Assembly (NCBI GenBank): GCA_034005145.1
Contig: JAVEVH010000020.1
Coordinates: 1 to 12,184, forward strand
Source of the DNA: JAVEVH01 sp034005145
GTDB lineage: Bacteria > Patescibacteriota > Dojkabacteria > SC72
Direction: 5' to 3'
Length of the DNA stretch: 12,184 bases
Under the pieces are notes generated by a model. That model was given only the letters and a program-made list of their open reading frames with translations, searched no databases and was not told the DNA's origin. A program made the position numbers and the translations under genes. This document shows, piece by piece, positions 1 to 8,182 of this stretch (position 1 is its first letter; each line of letters begins with the position of its first letter).

Positions 1-2384
1 AACGCCCTATCCTTAGCTTCTTCCCATGTTGTTTTAGAGTCTTGTAAAGAGTTAAGTAGTGTTAAACTACCAATATTACTTGTACATATGATAATGCTGT
101 GGGTGAAGTCTACTACTTCTCCTAAAGTACTAGTTAGTCTCCCTTCATCAAATATCTGTAAGAAGAGATCTAATATCTGAGGATGGGCTTTCTCTATTTC
201 ATCAAACAGTACTACGGTATATGGATTACTCTTAATCCTATCTATTAGTGATATTGAGGTTTGACCTAATATACTGCTTTCGGAATTTCCTCCTAAGAAT
301 TTCTCTACACTACTAATTTCTTTGTATTCAGACATATCTACTCTAATCATGTTAGAGATATCTCCAAAATATTCATCTGCTACTACCTTTGCTACATGAG
401 TTTTACCCACTCCTGTAGGACCCATAAACAGAAATGCCCCTATTGGTTTGTTAGGATTCCTAATATCGGTATGTGCCCTCTTAAGAGCCTCTACAAGAGC
501 TTGTATGGCACTATCCTGCCCTATCACTCTAGCCCTCATACTCTCTTCTAACTTCATCAGTTTTGTACTCTCTTGTGCATTAACACTACCAATGGATATT
601 CCTTTTTGATTAGACAATACCTTGGATACATGTTCTTCAGTTAGTAGTGATACACCACTACTTTGAGCCCATGAGCATGCTGACTCTAAAAGTTGTACAG
701 CACTACTTGGTAATTTCCTCTCTTTTGTATATCTTTGTGCTAACTCTACGGTACTAATTAATGCAGGAAAGGTAATATATATACCGAAGTTTTTCTCTAA
801 CTCAGATATTTTAGTTTCTAATATCTGTAATGCATCATCTGCAGATATCTCATTAATCTCTATATTTGAAAAAGATTGTCTTAGTGATTCACTACTATAG
901 AAATATTTCTTGTAATCAGAGTAATTTACTGTACCAATGATTGGGAAACTACTATTTAATATATATGGTAGTAATATTCCAGCAAGTGAGTGACCACTCT
1001 CTCCTGCTTTAGCTGGTATTAACTCTTGCATCTCATCTATGAAGAGGATTACATCTCCTGCGTTCTCTAACTCTTTCATAGCTTTTTCTATTAGTAATTC
1101 AATATTCTTTTCTTTAGAAGAGTGAGCTATTAATCCATTTATATCAAATTGTAATATTCTCTTGTCTCTTAACTGTTGTGGTACATCCCCCCTATTAATC
1201 TTTTGTGCAATACCCAGCATTATACTAGACTTACCTACACCAGGTTCTCCAATTAGTAATGCATTCCTATTTGAAATCTTCCCTAATACAGATACTAAAT
1301 TCTCTATCTCATCATCATGTCCAATACCATATATATCTCTGTCTTTTAAGATATGCTCATTAATATTTTTAGTAAAGTTGTTTAATATGAAGGTATATCC
1401 ATATACCCATGACTCCGCTATTCCCCCTTTTCTAAAGTAAGGGATATTTGGATTAAAGTAACTAAGACTTCTCTTCTTCTCAAGCTCATATGATTGGAAT
1501 CTAACTACCTCTCTTAGTATATCTATGGAAGAGTTTTGAGAGAGTAAGATTTTACTTAGTACAGGAAATACATTAAAGAGTGCTAGTAGTAAGTGTTTAG
1601 GTTGGATTTCTAAAGAGGATGTTAAAAGAGATTCATTTAAAGCATATATTATGAAACTTCTAATGGTAGTAGATTGATACTCAGGTAAGGTACCCTGTGT
1701 TACATCATTTTTTTCTAATATCTCATTATCAATCACTATATTAGCTCTTCTAAAGATCTCTTGTATTTCAGGATATACTACTAACTCTTCTAATACCCTC
1801 GCAGTATTAATACTGTCATTTTTAGTATGTCTACATATTAAATCTAAGGTGAATTCATTTACAAAATTAATAGCTTCTAGGTGTGCATATCTACCAAATT
1901 TAAAACCACTATTTCTAATTTCTTCTAAATCATTTAGAGGTATTTTTTCTGCTTTAGGTAATCTAACAGGATGGCTTTTATCCTTGTAGTAATCATGCCA
2001 GAGTACAAAGACAGAAAAGATTGATAACCCAAAGAGAAGATCAGATATATTACTATCTAAGAAATCTTTTAAGATCTCGATTGAATCAAATATTCCTATC
2101 TGTCTTAGAAGGTATCCAAACGCTATTAGTAAGCCAGGTATTAACAATACATTAGCTAACAGCCTTACGGTGTCGTAATATTTTGTATATTTGGAGAAAT
2201 TAGCTAATACATTAGATATTTGAGGCGTAGATATGGTAAAGAATTGGTCTCTTGTAATCAAAAAAAGAGCATCTGATTCCTTAGTAAGTATGGGTAATGT
2301 CTTATCTACTAACCCAAAGGTATTACTATCTTTTGAATGATACCCTATTACCGTTCTATTTTGCCAACCGTAATCTATTGCCAT
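1..2384 (-). CDS. Membrane-anchored double-AAA+ Clp/ClpB-like ATPase (3' end cut by window)
   Basis: Reads from an ATG at 2384 for 794 codons and leaves the window before its C-terminus. Order seen: a short soluble N-terminus, two hydrophobic segments at about residues 74-92 and 114-132, a Clp N-domain-like region (about 140-300, with a 'PKHLLLAL' signature), AAA+ domain D1 with Walker A GEPGVGKS (379-386) and Walker B LFIDE (D450, E451), then D2 with Walker A GPTGVGKT (655-662), Walker B LFDEIEKAHP (D728, E729) and sensor-1 TSN (N770). Clp/Hsp100 proteins are hexameric ATP-driven unfoldases; here the pore ring should be tethered to the membrane. D1 and D2 are joined directly without a ClpB middle domain. 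The D1 arginine-finger position LERRF reads LRQSF (502-505). No IGF/VGF-type ClpP loop follows sensor 1 in the visible part. It starts 3 bases after the preceding gene's stop, so the two are probably co-transcribed. No clear Shine-Dalgarno is visible. The AAA+ family call is secure; the substrate and any partner protease are unknown. Confidence 0.93.
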   Translation of the reverse strand, partial: MAIDYGWQNRTVIGYHSKDSNTFGLVDKTLPILTKESDALFLITRDQFFTISTPQISNVLANFSKYTKYYDTVRLLANVLLIPGLLIAFGYLLRQIGIFDSIEILKDFLDSNISDLLFGLSIFSVFVLWHDYYKDKSHPVRLPKAEKIPLNDLEEIRNSGFKFGRYAHLEAINFVNEFTLDLICRHTKNDSINTARVLEELVVYPEIQEIFRRANIVIDNEILEKNDVTQGTLPEYQSTTIRSFIIYALNESLLTSSLEIQPKHLLLALFNVFPVLSKILLSQNSSIDILREVVRFQSYELEKKRSLSYFNPNIPYFRKGGIAESWVYGYTFILNNFTKNINEHILKDRDIYGIGHDDEIENLVSVLGKISNRNALLIGEPGVGKSSIMLGIAQKINRGDVPQQLRDKRILQFDINGLIAHSSKEKNIELLIEKAMKELENAGDVILFIDEMQELIPAKAGESGHSLAGILLPYILNSSFPIIGTVNYSDYKKYFYSSESLRQSFSNIEINEISADDALQILETKISELEKNFGIYITFPALISTVELAQRYTKERKLPSSAVQLLESACSWAQSSGVSLLTEEHVSKVLSNQKGISIGSVNAQESTKLMKLEESMRARVIGQDSAIQALVEALKRAHTDIRNPNKPIGAFLFMGPTGVGKTHVAKVVADEYFGDISNMIRVDMSEYKEISSVEKFLGGNSESSILGQTSISLIDRIKSNPYTVVLFDEIEKAHPQILDLFLQIFDEGRLTSTLGEVVDFTHSIIICTSNIGSLTLLNSLQDSKTTWEEAKDRA

Positions 2385-2387
2385 ATA

Positions 2388-2792
2388 TTAAAGTGTTAAT
2401 ATTGATCTAAGAATGAAAAAGAGAGATGCTGGGGGTAGTAGTAACCAAACAAATATTAGTATTAAGTAGAAAGTACAAAGTATTAAATATGTAATTATCC
2501 CTACTGGTAAGTACATTACCTTTATTAATATCCCAAATACATACCCTATGAATGTATGGTCTCTATGCCATGGTGTGAAAAAATTTCGCAGAAGTATGGA
2601 TATACTCATATTATCATCAACTAGAGTAGCAACTCTTACTAACATTCTTAAATGCCAGAGAGTCATTCTAATATACCACCAAGTAAGGAATTCCTTTATC
2701 GAATATATCGCAATACTTAAGGTGCTATCAACTTTACTTTCATTGAGAATTTGTTGTCCTCCACTACTTGTTAATATATTTTTTTGTGTCAT
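2388..2792 (-). CDS. Small membrane protein of the 'WWY...PWHRD' type, upstream partner of the Clp ATPase
   Basis: 134 residues. The N-terminal half is amphipathic and aromatic-rich (FLTWWYIRMTLWHLRML near residues 35-50) and is followed by a charged PWHRDHTF segment. The C-terminal half has two strongly hydrophobic helices (about 80-105 and 108-133) separated by little loop. I recall proteins of this layout, with WWY and a Pw.RD motif before two membrane helices, as a widespread uncharacterised family in CPR genomes; I cannot name a function. It stops 3 bases before the Clp-like ATPase gene starts, so the two are probably one transcription unit and the protein may help anchor or gate that ATPase. 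The opposite-strand ORF inside it is taken as a shadow because this frame has coherent membrane topology and tight operon spacing. Confidence 0.75.
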   Translation of the reverse strand: MTQKNILTSSGGQQILNESKVDSTLSIAIYSIKEFLTWWYIRMTLWHLRMLVRVATLVDDNMSISILLRNFFTPWHRDHTFIGYVFGILIKVMYLPVGIITYLILCTFYLILIFVWLLLPPASLFFILRSILTL

Positions 2793-2815
2793 ATCTTAGG
2801 CAGTAATTCACACTA

Positions 2816-2844
2816 AGTTTATTGTAAATCCAATATTTTTTCAA
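2816..2844 (-). promoter_or_regulatory. Candidate promoter for the membrane protein/Clp operon
   Basis: On the minus strand TTGAAA (2844-2839) is followed after 17 bases by TAAACT (2821-2816), giving a start near 2809 and a leader of roughly 17 bases. The -35 is good and the -10 weak. An alternative -10, TACAAT (2826-2821), lacks a spaced -35. The -35 box overlaps that of the divergent dihydrouridine-synthase promoter. Confidence 0.35.
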
Positions 2845-2866
2845 GATTAGAAAGGTATGGTAGAAT
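2838..2866 (+). promoter_or_regulatory. Extended -10 promoter giving a leaderless dihydrouridine-synthase mRNA
   Basis: TG-G-TAGAAT (TG at 2858-2859, hexamer 2861-2866) is an extended -10; TTTTCA (2838-2843) sits 17 bases upstream as a weak -35. Only seven bases separate the -10 from the ATG at 2874, so the transcript should begin at or next to the start codon, with no room for a Shine-Dalgarno. Confidence 0.6.
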
Positions 2867-2873
2867 CCAGGGT

Positions 2874-3824
2874 ATGAATATATATACAAAGATGAAAAAA
2901 CCAATACTTTCACTAGCCCCTATGGAGGATGTAACAGACAGTGTATTTAGGCAAGTAGTTAGTACTGTAGCTCGACCTACTCTCTTTTATACTGAGTTTG
3001 TTAATGTAGAGGGTTTAAATTCAAAAGGTAAGGAAAAGGTAATACATAGGTTGGAGTATGACAAAGAAGAGAAACCCATTGTAGCGCAACTTTGGGGTAT
3101 TACTCCGCAAAATTTCTTTAAGGCAGCTAAGCTAGTTAAAAGGTTAGGATTTGATGGGGTGGATATAAATATGGGGTGTTCTGTTAAAAAGGTAGTACAG
3201 AAAAATGCAGGTAGTGGTTTAATGAGAGAAGAGAGAGGAAGGGTGAAAGAAATAATAGAGGCTGTAAGAGAGGGTAGTAAGGGATTACCAATATCTGTTA
3301 AAACAAGATTAGGATGGGATGAGTATGATATGGATTGGATTAAGTTCTTACTTGAACAAGATTTAGATGTACTCACTATTCATGGTAGAACTGCTAGAGG
3401 TAAGGGTTGTTTAATTGCGAATTGGGAGAAGATATTAGAGTGTGTAGATATGAGAGATGATATGAAAAAAGATACCTTAATATTTGGTAATGGAGATATA
3501 CAATCATTAAAACAGGCTAAAGAGTATTACAAGAAATACAGAGTAGATGGAGTAATGATTGGTAGAGCGGTGATTAATAACCCGTGGTTTTTTACAGGTA
3601 GAGAGGATATATCACAAAAAGAGAGATATATACTCTTTAAAAAACATTTAGAACTTTTTGAATCAGTATGGGGCGATAGTAAGAATTTCTCCCAATTAAA
3701 GAAATTCTTTAGAGCATATATATATGGATTTGATGGAGCAAATGAAATTAGACAATCCTTTATGGAGTGTAACAGTGTTGAAGAAACGTTAGATTTACTA
3801 AAAAGCCTCTCTCCCAACCGTTAG
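2874..3824 (+). CDS. dus: tRNA-dihydrouridine synthase
   Basis: 316 residues, normal length for the bacterial Dus family, FMN enzymes that reduce uridines of the tRNA D-loop to dihydrouridine using NAD(P)H. Visible hallmarks: LAPMEDVTDSVFR at the start of the TIM barrel, DINMGCS with the catalytic Cys at residue 102 (usually GCP, here GCS), VKTRLG with the flavin-contacting Lys143, HGRT with His170, and phosphate-binding NGDI and GVMIGRA-NNPW motifs in the C-terminal half of the barrel, followed by a helical C-terminus. DusB-like by motif, but the subfamily is not certain. The ATG at 2874 is chosen because a -10 box ends seven bases before it; an internal ATG at 2892 (MKKPIL) is the alternative. 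It converges on the histidine kinase gene, and a D-arm-less tRNA-like element lies in the gap. Confidence 0.95.
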   Translation: MNIYTKMKKPILSLAPMEDVTDSVFRQVVSTVARPTLFYTEFVNVEGLNSKGKEKVIHRLEYDKEEKPIVAQLWGITPQNFFKAAKLVKRLGFDGVDINMGCSVKKVVQKNAGSGLMREERGRVKEIIEAVREGSKGLPISVKTRLGWDEYDMDWIKFLLEQDLDVLTIHGRTARGKGCLIANWEKILECVDMRDDMKKDTLIFGNGDIQSLKQAKEYYKKYRVDGVMIGRAVINNPWFFTGREDISQKERYILFKKHLELFESVWGDSKNFSQLKKFFRAYIYGFDGANEIRQSFMECNSVEETLDLLKSLSPNR

Positions 3825-3838
3825 GAAGTGAAGAGAGG
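3806..3838 (+). repeat. Inverted repeat straddling the dus stop codon
   Basis: CCTCTCT (3806-3812) can pair with AGAGAGG (3832-3838), enclosing 19 bases that contain the TAG stop. No T-run follows, so it is not a standard intrinsic terminator on the plus strand. The right arm is part of AAGTGAAGAGAGG (3826-3838), which recurs exactly at 11828-11840 beside the other tRNA-like element. Confidence 0.35.
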
Positions 3839-3849
3839 GACCTTAGGTC

Positions 3850-3903
3850 TAGGATAGAGGACTTGCACCTCATTAAAAAGGGTCCTATCCCCTTTGTATC
3901 CTA
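3850..3903 (-). ncRNA. Candidate 54-nt tRNA-like RNA lacking a D arm
   Basis: Read on the minus strand the element folds as a three-stem cloverleaf. An acceptor-like stem TAGGATA/TATCCTA is 7 bp and perfect. After one base comes a hairpin AAAGGG/CCCTTT of 6 bp with a 7-base loop GATAGGA. A five-base linker leads to a T-like arm GAGG/CCTC with the 7-base loop TGCAAGT, which stacks on the acceptor with no gap, as in real tRNA. U54, C56 and A58 equivalents are kept; position 55 is G. There is no D arm, the anticodon-like loop lacks U33, and no CCA is encoded. The T-loop and flanks (GGTGCAAGTCC) are identical to those of the larger tRNA-like element at 11705-11822. It could instead simply be the histidine kinase terminator with fortuitous flanking complementarity. 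Confidence 0.45.
3872..3895 (-). terminator. Probable intrinsic terminator of the minus-strand operon
   Basis: On the minus strand AAAGGG-GATAGGA-CCCTTT is followed by a run of T (CCCTTTTTAAT), about 40 bases after the histidine kinase stop. The stem is short with three G-C pairs. It is the same hairpin that forms the anticodon-like arm of the tRNA-like element, so the two interpretations compete or overlap. Confidence 0.45.
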
Positions 3904-3936
3904 CATAATGAGTTTATAAGAATTTTACAAAAGAGT

Positions 3937-6159
3937 CTACTTAACATTCTTGAGATTTAATCTAGTAAACATATCCTTACTATCAGTATCTTTACTTTGG
4001 CTCTGGTTTGTATATTTAGGTAATGATACTGAGAATATACTCCCCTTCCCTACTTCACTTTGTACATCTACTCTACCACCCATTTTCCTAGTTAAACCGA
4101 ATGTAACAAAGAGTCCTAAACCTGTTCCTCCTGGTCTTACAATATTAAAATTATCTCCATTATTTGAAGGTATATATGTTTTAGTTCTATAGAATTTTTT
4201 ACCTAATTTAGGTATATCACTCTTTTCTATACCTCTTCCTGTATCTTTAATCATTACCTTAATATGTTTACCTTCTTCTTTTATATCTACTGTTACACTA
4301 CCCTTTTGGGTATATCTTACTGCATTACTAATTAAGTTATTAAATATCTCTGCTACTCTAGCATGATCAGCAAAAATAAAGTGTGTATCTGGTTTAATAT
4401 TATTTATTAATTTAATACCTTTTTCTTCTGCAATTGCTTCTTCAGCATGTAATGCCATATCTATTTCTTTAAATACATCTACTTTCTCTGGATTAATTTC
4501 TACCTTATCTCCTGCTAACTTAGCACTAGTTAGTAAGGTATTAATTAATTTGATTTCTGTCTCAACAGCATCTTTAATTCTATTTACATATTTAAGGAAG
4601 CTTTCCCTATCGTTAGGTATCTTCTCTGTAAACTTATCAAGAAAATCGACATTAAGTTTAACCACAGTAGCAGGTGTTCTTAACTCATGTCCCATTATAT
4701 CTATCATATCGTTTTCTTTTCTTCTTGCTTCTTCTAACTCTTTTACCTTAAGTTTAAGCTCTTTAGTTTGGATATCTACCTTAGATTGTAATGATTGATT
4801 TAAATCTTCCACCTCTTTATATATTAGGGCTCTTGAGATGGATACTGATAAAGAGTTATACAGTAACTCTAATGCTTTATAGTCAGATTCGTTTAAGATT
4901 TTTGGAGAGTTTCTAATATATACAAGTCCAATTAGGCTTTTTTGGTTTGCAAGAGGTATTATTATATCTATACCTTCGGCTTGAAAGAAAGAAAATAGCT
5001 CTGCTGTAATTTCTTTGTTATTTTCTTTATCAAAGTATGATTCTATTAAGATTTCTCTATTAATTATGGGGGTCCTTTTTCGTAATGCCCACCATGTAGA
5101 TATTTTTTTCTCAATTATAATTTGTTCCTTTCTATTGAATATTTTTACCTCGACAGATGTTGTTTGTAGTAATTCAGAGAGTTTTTTCTTTAAATCAGAA
5201 GAGAGCTCTTGAACAGAAAGTTTCATTGTAGAGTCTTCAATAAATTGGGTTATTTTCGCTTGAAGTAATCTCCGATTCTTTGCATAGGTGTTTTGGAACC
5301 TATTATTAATCCATATGATAGTTGTTATAACAAGGAACCCTGATAGAAACTGTCCTACCAAATTTAAATCTAAACGAATTACGTCAGTAAGAGATATTAT
5401 TACGATTAAGATGATTGCTGATACAACTAACCCTCCTAATTTAACTATTTCCTCCTGAATGTCTAATACTGCTACTTTTACCCAAAGACTTTTGTTAATT
5501 ATGAAAAGAAGAAGTGAAAGAGAAAGGAACATAAAGGGGCTATATATTGATAAACCTTGTAATGGTAGAACAAGTAATCCAAGTATCATAGAAAAGTAGA
5601 CAAAAAAGAGGGTAGCTAGTAAAGAAGAGATCTGCTTTTTCTGAGTTTTAGTATATGAACTCTTATTTCTACTCCAGAAAGAAATTATAAAGACGAGTAT
5701 AAAGACTGCGAGAGACATTACAACATAATAAAGGGATCCGGGTGAGAAATCCGCAGGATTATCTTCTAATACTCTAAAATTTTGGATATTAGCACTACTA
5801 TTCATTAGTATCAAACTAATAATAGTAAAGGTCCAGGTTAAATAACTTATTAAACTAAAAAGGTTATACCTTTGTTGTTTATAAATAGTTCTTGGGAAAT
5901 TTCTAAAAATCTGTAATAGGGAGTTTAAGATATTGATTGGAAAGAGTATTGAAGCTCTTGCAAAGAATATTGCTATTTCTGGAGTCTTAATAATATCTGA
6001 TGCGGCATTAGAGACTACCCATCCTGTGATAGATAGAAACAGATAGATATATAGGAGCTTCTCCTTTGAAGAAAACCTTTTTCCAATATTAAAGAATGTT
6101 TTTACATTCAGCAATAAAGTGAAAAATATAAAAAGATAAACTATATAAAGATTAAGCAT
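3937..6159 (-). CDS. Membrane sensor histidine kinase with multi-TM N-terminus and GAF-like domain
   Basis: 740 residues. Residues 1 to about 290 hold roughly eight hydrophobic helices arranged like 7TM-type sensor modules. About 300-445 looks like a GAF-type sensor domain (weak, ending in ISRALIYKEVE). About 450-485 is a charged coiled coil. The transmitter is complete: H-box GHELRTP with the phospho-acceptor His491, N-box NNLISNA around 607-613, G1 box DTGRGIE (D639-E645) and G2 box GGTGLGL (677-683). It should autophosphorylate on His491 and pass phosphate to a response regulator; none is encoded in this window, so the partner lies elsewhere. The start codon overlaps the end of the decarboxylase gene by 8 bases, which implies translational coupling. 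The ligand is unknown; the N-terminal topology suggests a membrane-soluble or envelope signal. Confidence 0.93.
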   Translation of the reverse strand: MLNLYIVYLFIFFTLLLNVKTFFNIGKRFSSKEKLLYIYLFLSITGWVVSNAASDIIKTPEIAIFFARASILFPINILNSLLQIFRNFPRTIYKQQRYNLFSLISYLTWTFTIISLILMNSSANIQNFRVLEDNPADFSPGSLYYVVMSLAVFILVFIISFWSRNKSSYTKTQKKQISSLLATLFFVYFSMILGLLVLPLQGLSIYSPFMFLSLSLLLFIINKSLWVKVAVLDIQEEIVKLGGLVVSAIILIVIISLTDVIRLDLNLVGQFLSGFLVITTIIWINNRFQNTYAKNRRLLQAKITQFIEDSTMKLSVQELSSDLKKKLSELLQTTSVEVKIFNRKEQIIIEKKISTWWALRKRTPIINREILIESYFDKENNKEITAELFSFFQAEGIDIIIPLANQKSLIGLVYIRNSPKILNESDYKALELLYNSLSVSISRALIYKEVEDLNQSLQSKVDIQTKELKLKVKELEEARRKENDMIDIMGHELRTPATVVKLNVDFLDKFTEKIPNDRESFLKYVNRIKDAVETEIKLINTLLTSAKLAGDKVEINPEKVDVFKEIDMALHAEEAIAEEKGIKLINNIKPDTHFIFADHARVAEIFNNLISNAVRYTQKGSVTVDIKEEGKHIKVMIKDTGRGIEKSDIPKLGKKFYRTKTYIPSNNGDNFNIVRPGGTGLGLFVTFGLTRKMGGRVDVQSEVGKGSIFSVSLPKYTNQSQSKDTDSKDMFTRLNLKNVK

Positions 6160-7267
6160 ATTTTTTATTACTGTTTACTATCTTAGGGAATTCCCTCATA
6201 TGGAAATTCTCATATACGAAGGTGTATGCCCCTGTATTCTCAATTAAAAGATAGTCTCCAATTTCTAAATCTCTAGGCAGTAGACACCTCTTCTTTATAA
6301 TATCATATCCATCACATGATATCCCAGCTACTTTATAGTATTTTAGTTTTTCTCTTGTTTTACCATTCTTTAAAGCTCTAATACCGTATTCAAAATGTTC
6401 TAAGGGTTCTATTATTCCATTAAACACACTTGTATCTACAACTATGAGTGGTGGTTTCTTATACTCTTTTATATTGACTACCTTTGTTATTAAATCTGTA
6501 GTATTTGCTGATAGGGCTCTACCTGGTTCTATTATTACCTCTTTTATATATTTATTCTTTTGTCTAAAAACTCTTATCTGTTCACAGATTTTCTCTATGT
6601 AATATGTACTATCTTTGATTTCTTTACTATATCTTGCAGGTATACCTCCACCTATATTGAGTATGGAAAGTTTAATACCGTGTTTTAATGACTCATTAAT
6701 AAATATCTGTGCTCCTGTTAAAGCTTTCCTCCAAGATACAATTGAGTTGTTTTGAGATCCTACATGAAATGTAACACCTGCTAATGGCCATTTATGTAGT
6801 TGTGCTTTTCTAATTATCTTTTTTGAATATGAAGGATCCATACCAAACTTTACAGAAAGGTTGAATGCTGCATCTTCATTATATGCTGTTATCCTAGCTA
6901 TTAGTAATGGTTTCTTTGCATTCCTTATTATCTTTACTGCCTCTACTTCACTATCAAAAGCATACATTCTTACTCCAAGTCGACTTGCTTTCTTAATATC
7001 TTTTGCTAATTTAGTTGGTGCTGAGAAAGATATTTTAGAAGAGTCTGCTCCCAGAGATATTAAGTAATCTAATTCCTCTATTGAGGCAACATCAAACCCG
7101 TAATTTGCATTAATAAAGGATTTGACTAATGGGAGATGATTATTAGACTTAATAGCATAATATACATCTATATTACATTTTTTAAATATATCAAACTTAC
7201 TAATATTTTCATTAGTTTTTTCTTGATTGTATACGTATATTGGAGTTTTAATATTATTAGTTTTCAC
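6152..7267 (-). CDS. PLP-dependent decarboxylase, ornithine decarboxylase-like (fold III)
   Basis: 371 residues, right for eukaryotic-type ornithine/lysine/diaminopimelate decarboxylases, which form PLP dimers of an alanine-racemase-like barrel plus a beta domain. Seen: YAIKSN with the PLP lysine K40, HVGSQ (His168, stacks on PLP), NIGGGIP (206-210) and EPGR (247-250) for phosphate binding, and from the partner subunit SCDGYD (Cys318, Asp319) and GAYT (Tyr348). The CDG(L/Y)D pattern is that of ornithine decarboxylases rather than diaminopimelate decarboxylases, so putrescine or cadaverine production is most likely; the exact substrate cannot be fixed from sequence alone. It starts with GTG at 7267, overlapping the upstream GNAT-like gene by 11 bases, and overlaps the histidine kinase start by 8 bases. 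The three should be one translationally coupled unit. Confidence 0.9.
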   Translation of the reverse strand: MKTNNIKTPIYVYNQEKTNENISKFDIFKKCNIDVYYAIKSNNHLPLVKSFINANYGFDVASIEELDYLISLGADSSKISFSAPTKLAKDIKKASRLGVRMYAFDSEVEAVKIIRNAKKPLLIARITAYNEDAAFNLSVKFGMDPSYSKKIIRKAQLHKWPLAGVTFHVGSQNNSIVSWRKALTGAQIFINESLKHGIKLSILNIGGGIPARYSKEIKDSTYYIEKICEQIRVFRQKNKYIKEVIIEPGRALSANTTDLITKVVNIKEYKKPPLIVVDTSVFNGIIEPLEHFEYGIRALKNGKTREKLKYYKVAGISCDGYDIIKKRCLLPRDLEIGDYLLIENTGAYTFVYENFHMREFPKIVNSNKKYA

Positions 7268-8135
7268 TTTTGACCTTAAAGATATAAATTATTGCACTAT
7301 CTTGATTGTAGTGTTTTATTGTCTTTTCAATAGTTCTACCTTGAAATGCCTTTTGAAGAATTCTATCCATAAATTGAGAATTTCTATCACTATTTTGAAT
7401 AGAGGTACCGGGTTTTGTCATATATATGATTTGTTCGGGTAAATCATCTTTGTATTTCTCAAAATACTCTTTAAAGGAGGTAAGAATAAAACCAGCCTGA
7501 CCGCTAATATTTTCTCTTAAGTTTACTACTTCTCCAAAGTATACAGATTTCTTCTCTTCAATATTCTCTTTAAAATCTTCTTTTTCTTCTCTCTTAAGGT
7601 AGTATCCAACCTCATCTAATAGTTGGTCAGATACAGAGCCATTTTCGGGTAAGTAATTTACTAATCTAACGATAGCATCTGAATTTGCCATGTCTTCTTT
7701 ACTCATCTTCTCCCCGTCTGATAGTCTAAATAGGGAGCCATTACTTCTTACTAGTAGTACAGCTTCCTTGTTATCTACTGCAGATGAATATGCATTTATG
7801 ATATTTGCTAATGGATACTTTGTTTTAATATTTATCCCATCAAAAAGTATTTCTTGTTCACTGTTATTACCCTTAATCTCGATATCTTGTGGTCTTTGCA
7901 AAACATTAACAAGAAAATCAGTTAATTGATTTAAATCATTTGGATTAAAACTTGAACTATCTCCTACTTCCCACTTTTCATTGTAAGGGGGATTTGAAAA
8001 TGCAGTAATATATACTCCTGCTGCTGCTGCAATTGAGGGAATATCCTCTTGTGTATATAGAGCACTATTTATCGCCTCTAACTGACTCTCTTGTTCATTT
8101 ATATTTTTTGATTCCTCAGGTATTATCATGTCCAT
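7257..8135 (-). CDS. GNAT-like acyltransferase (tentative), coupled to the decarboxylase
   Basis: 292 residues, no signal or membrane segment. Not clearly recognised, but two stretches fit the GNAT N-acyltransferase pattern. Near residue 45 is AFSNPPYNEKW, like the 'af..PPWnE.W' segment common at GNAT N-termini. Around 200-225 is VYFGEVVNLRENISGQAGF, like strand 4 plus the acetyl-CoA motif A (R/Q-x-x-G-x-G/A). The last strand (SAIIYIFKV) also fits. If right, an amine acetyltransferase next to an ornithine-decarboxylase-like enzyme would make biochemical sense, since polyamines are classic GNAT substrates; that is inference. Between the two stretches lies an insertion larger than usual. ATG codons at 8135 and 8129 are both possible; the second has AAGGA seven bases upstream. 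The stop overlaps the next start by 11 bases. Confidence 0.8.
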   Translation of the reverse strand: MDMIIPEESKNINEQESQLEAINSALYTQEDIPSIAAAAGVYITAFSNPPYNEKWEVGDSSSFNPNDLNQLTDFLVNVLQRPQDIEIKGNNSEQEILFDGINIKTKYPLANIINAYSSAVDNKEAVLLVRSNGSLFRLSDGEKMSKEDMANSDAIVRLVNYLPENGSVSDQLLDEVGYYLKREEKEDFKENIEEKKSVYFGEVVNLRENISGQAGFILTSFKEYFEKYKDDLPEQIIYMTKPGTSIQNSDRNSQFMDRILQKAFQGRTIEKTIKHYNQDSAIIYIFKVKSEN

Positions 8136-8182
8136 TTCCTTGGGCTTATAAGTTTAATTTTACATCAATATGAAATATTCTT

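Noticed and set aside
1162..1440. Plus-strand ORF inside the Clp-like gene
   Set aside because: Opposite the D1 Walker A region of the ATPase; its sequence is the complement of a conserved domain.
2548..2799. Plus-strand ORF opposite the small membrane protein
   Set aside because: Antisense shadow: the minus-strand frame has clear membrane topology and 3-base spacing to the Clp-like gene.
2987..3376. Minus-strand ORF within the dihydrouridine synthase gene
   Set aside because: Lies wholly opposite a well-conserved gene with all catalytic motifs; no start signals.
3883..3889. A tRNA-Leu(UAG) reading of the 54-nt element (UAG in the middle of the 7-base loop)
   Set aside because: The loop lacks U33, there is no D arm and no long variable arm as tRNA-Leu requires, and position 55 is not U. 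It is called tRNA-like only.
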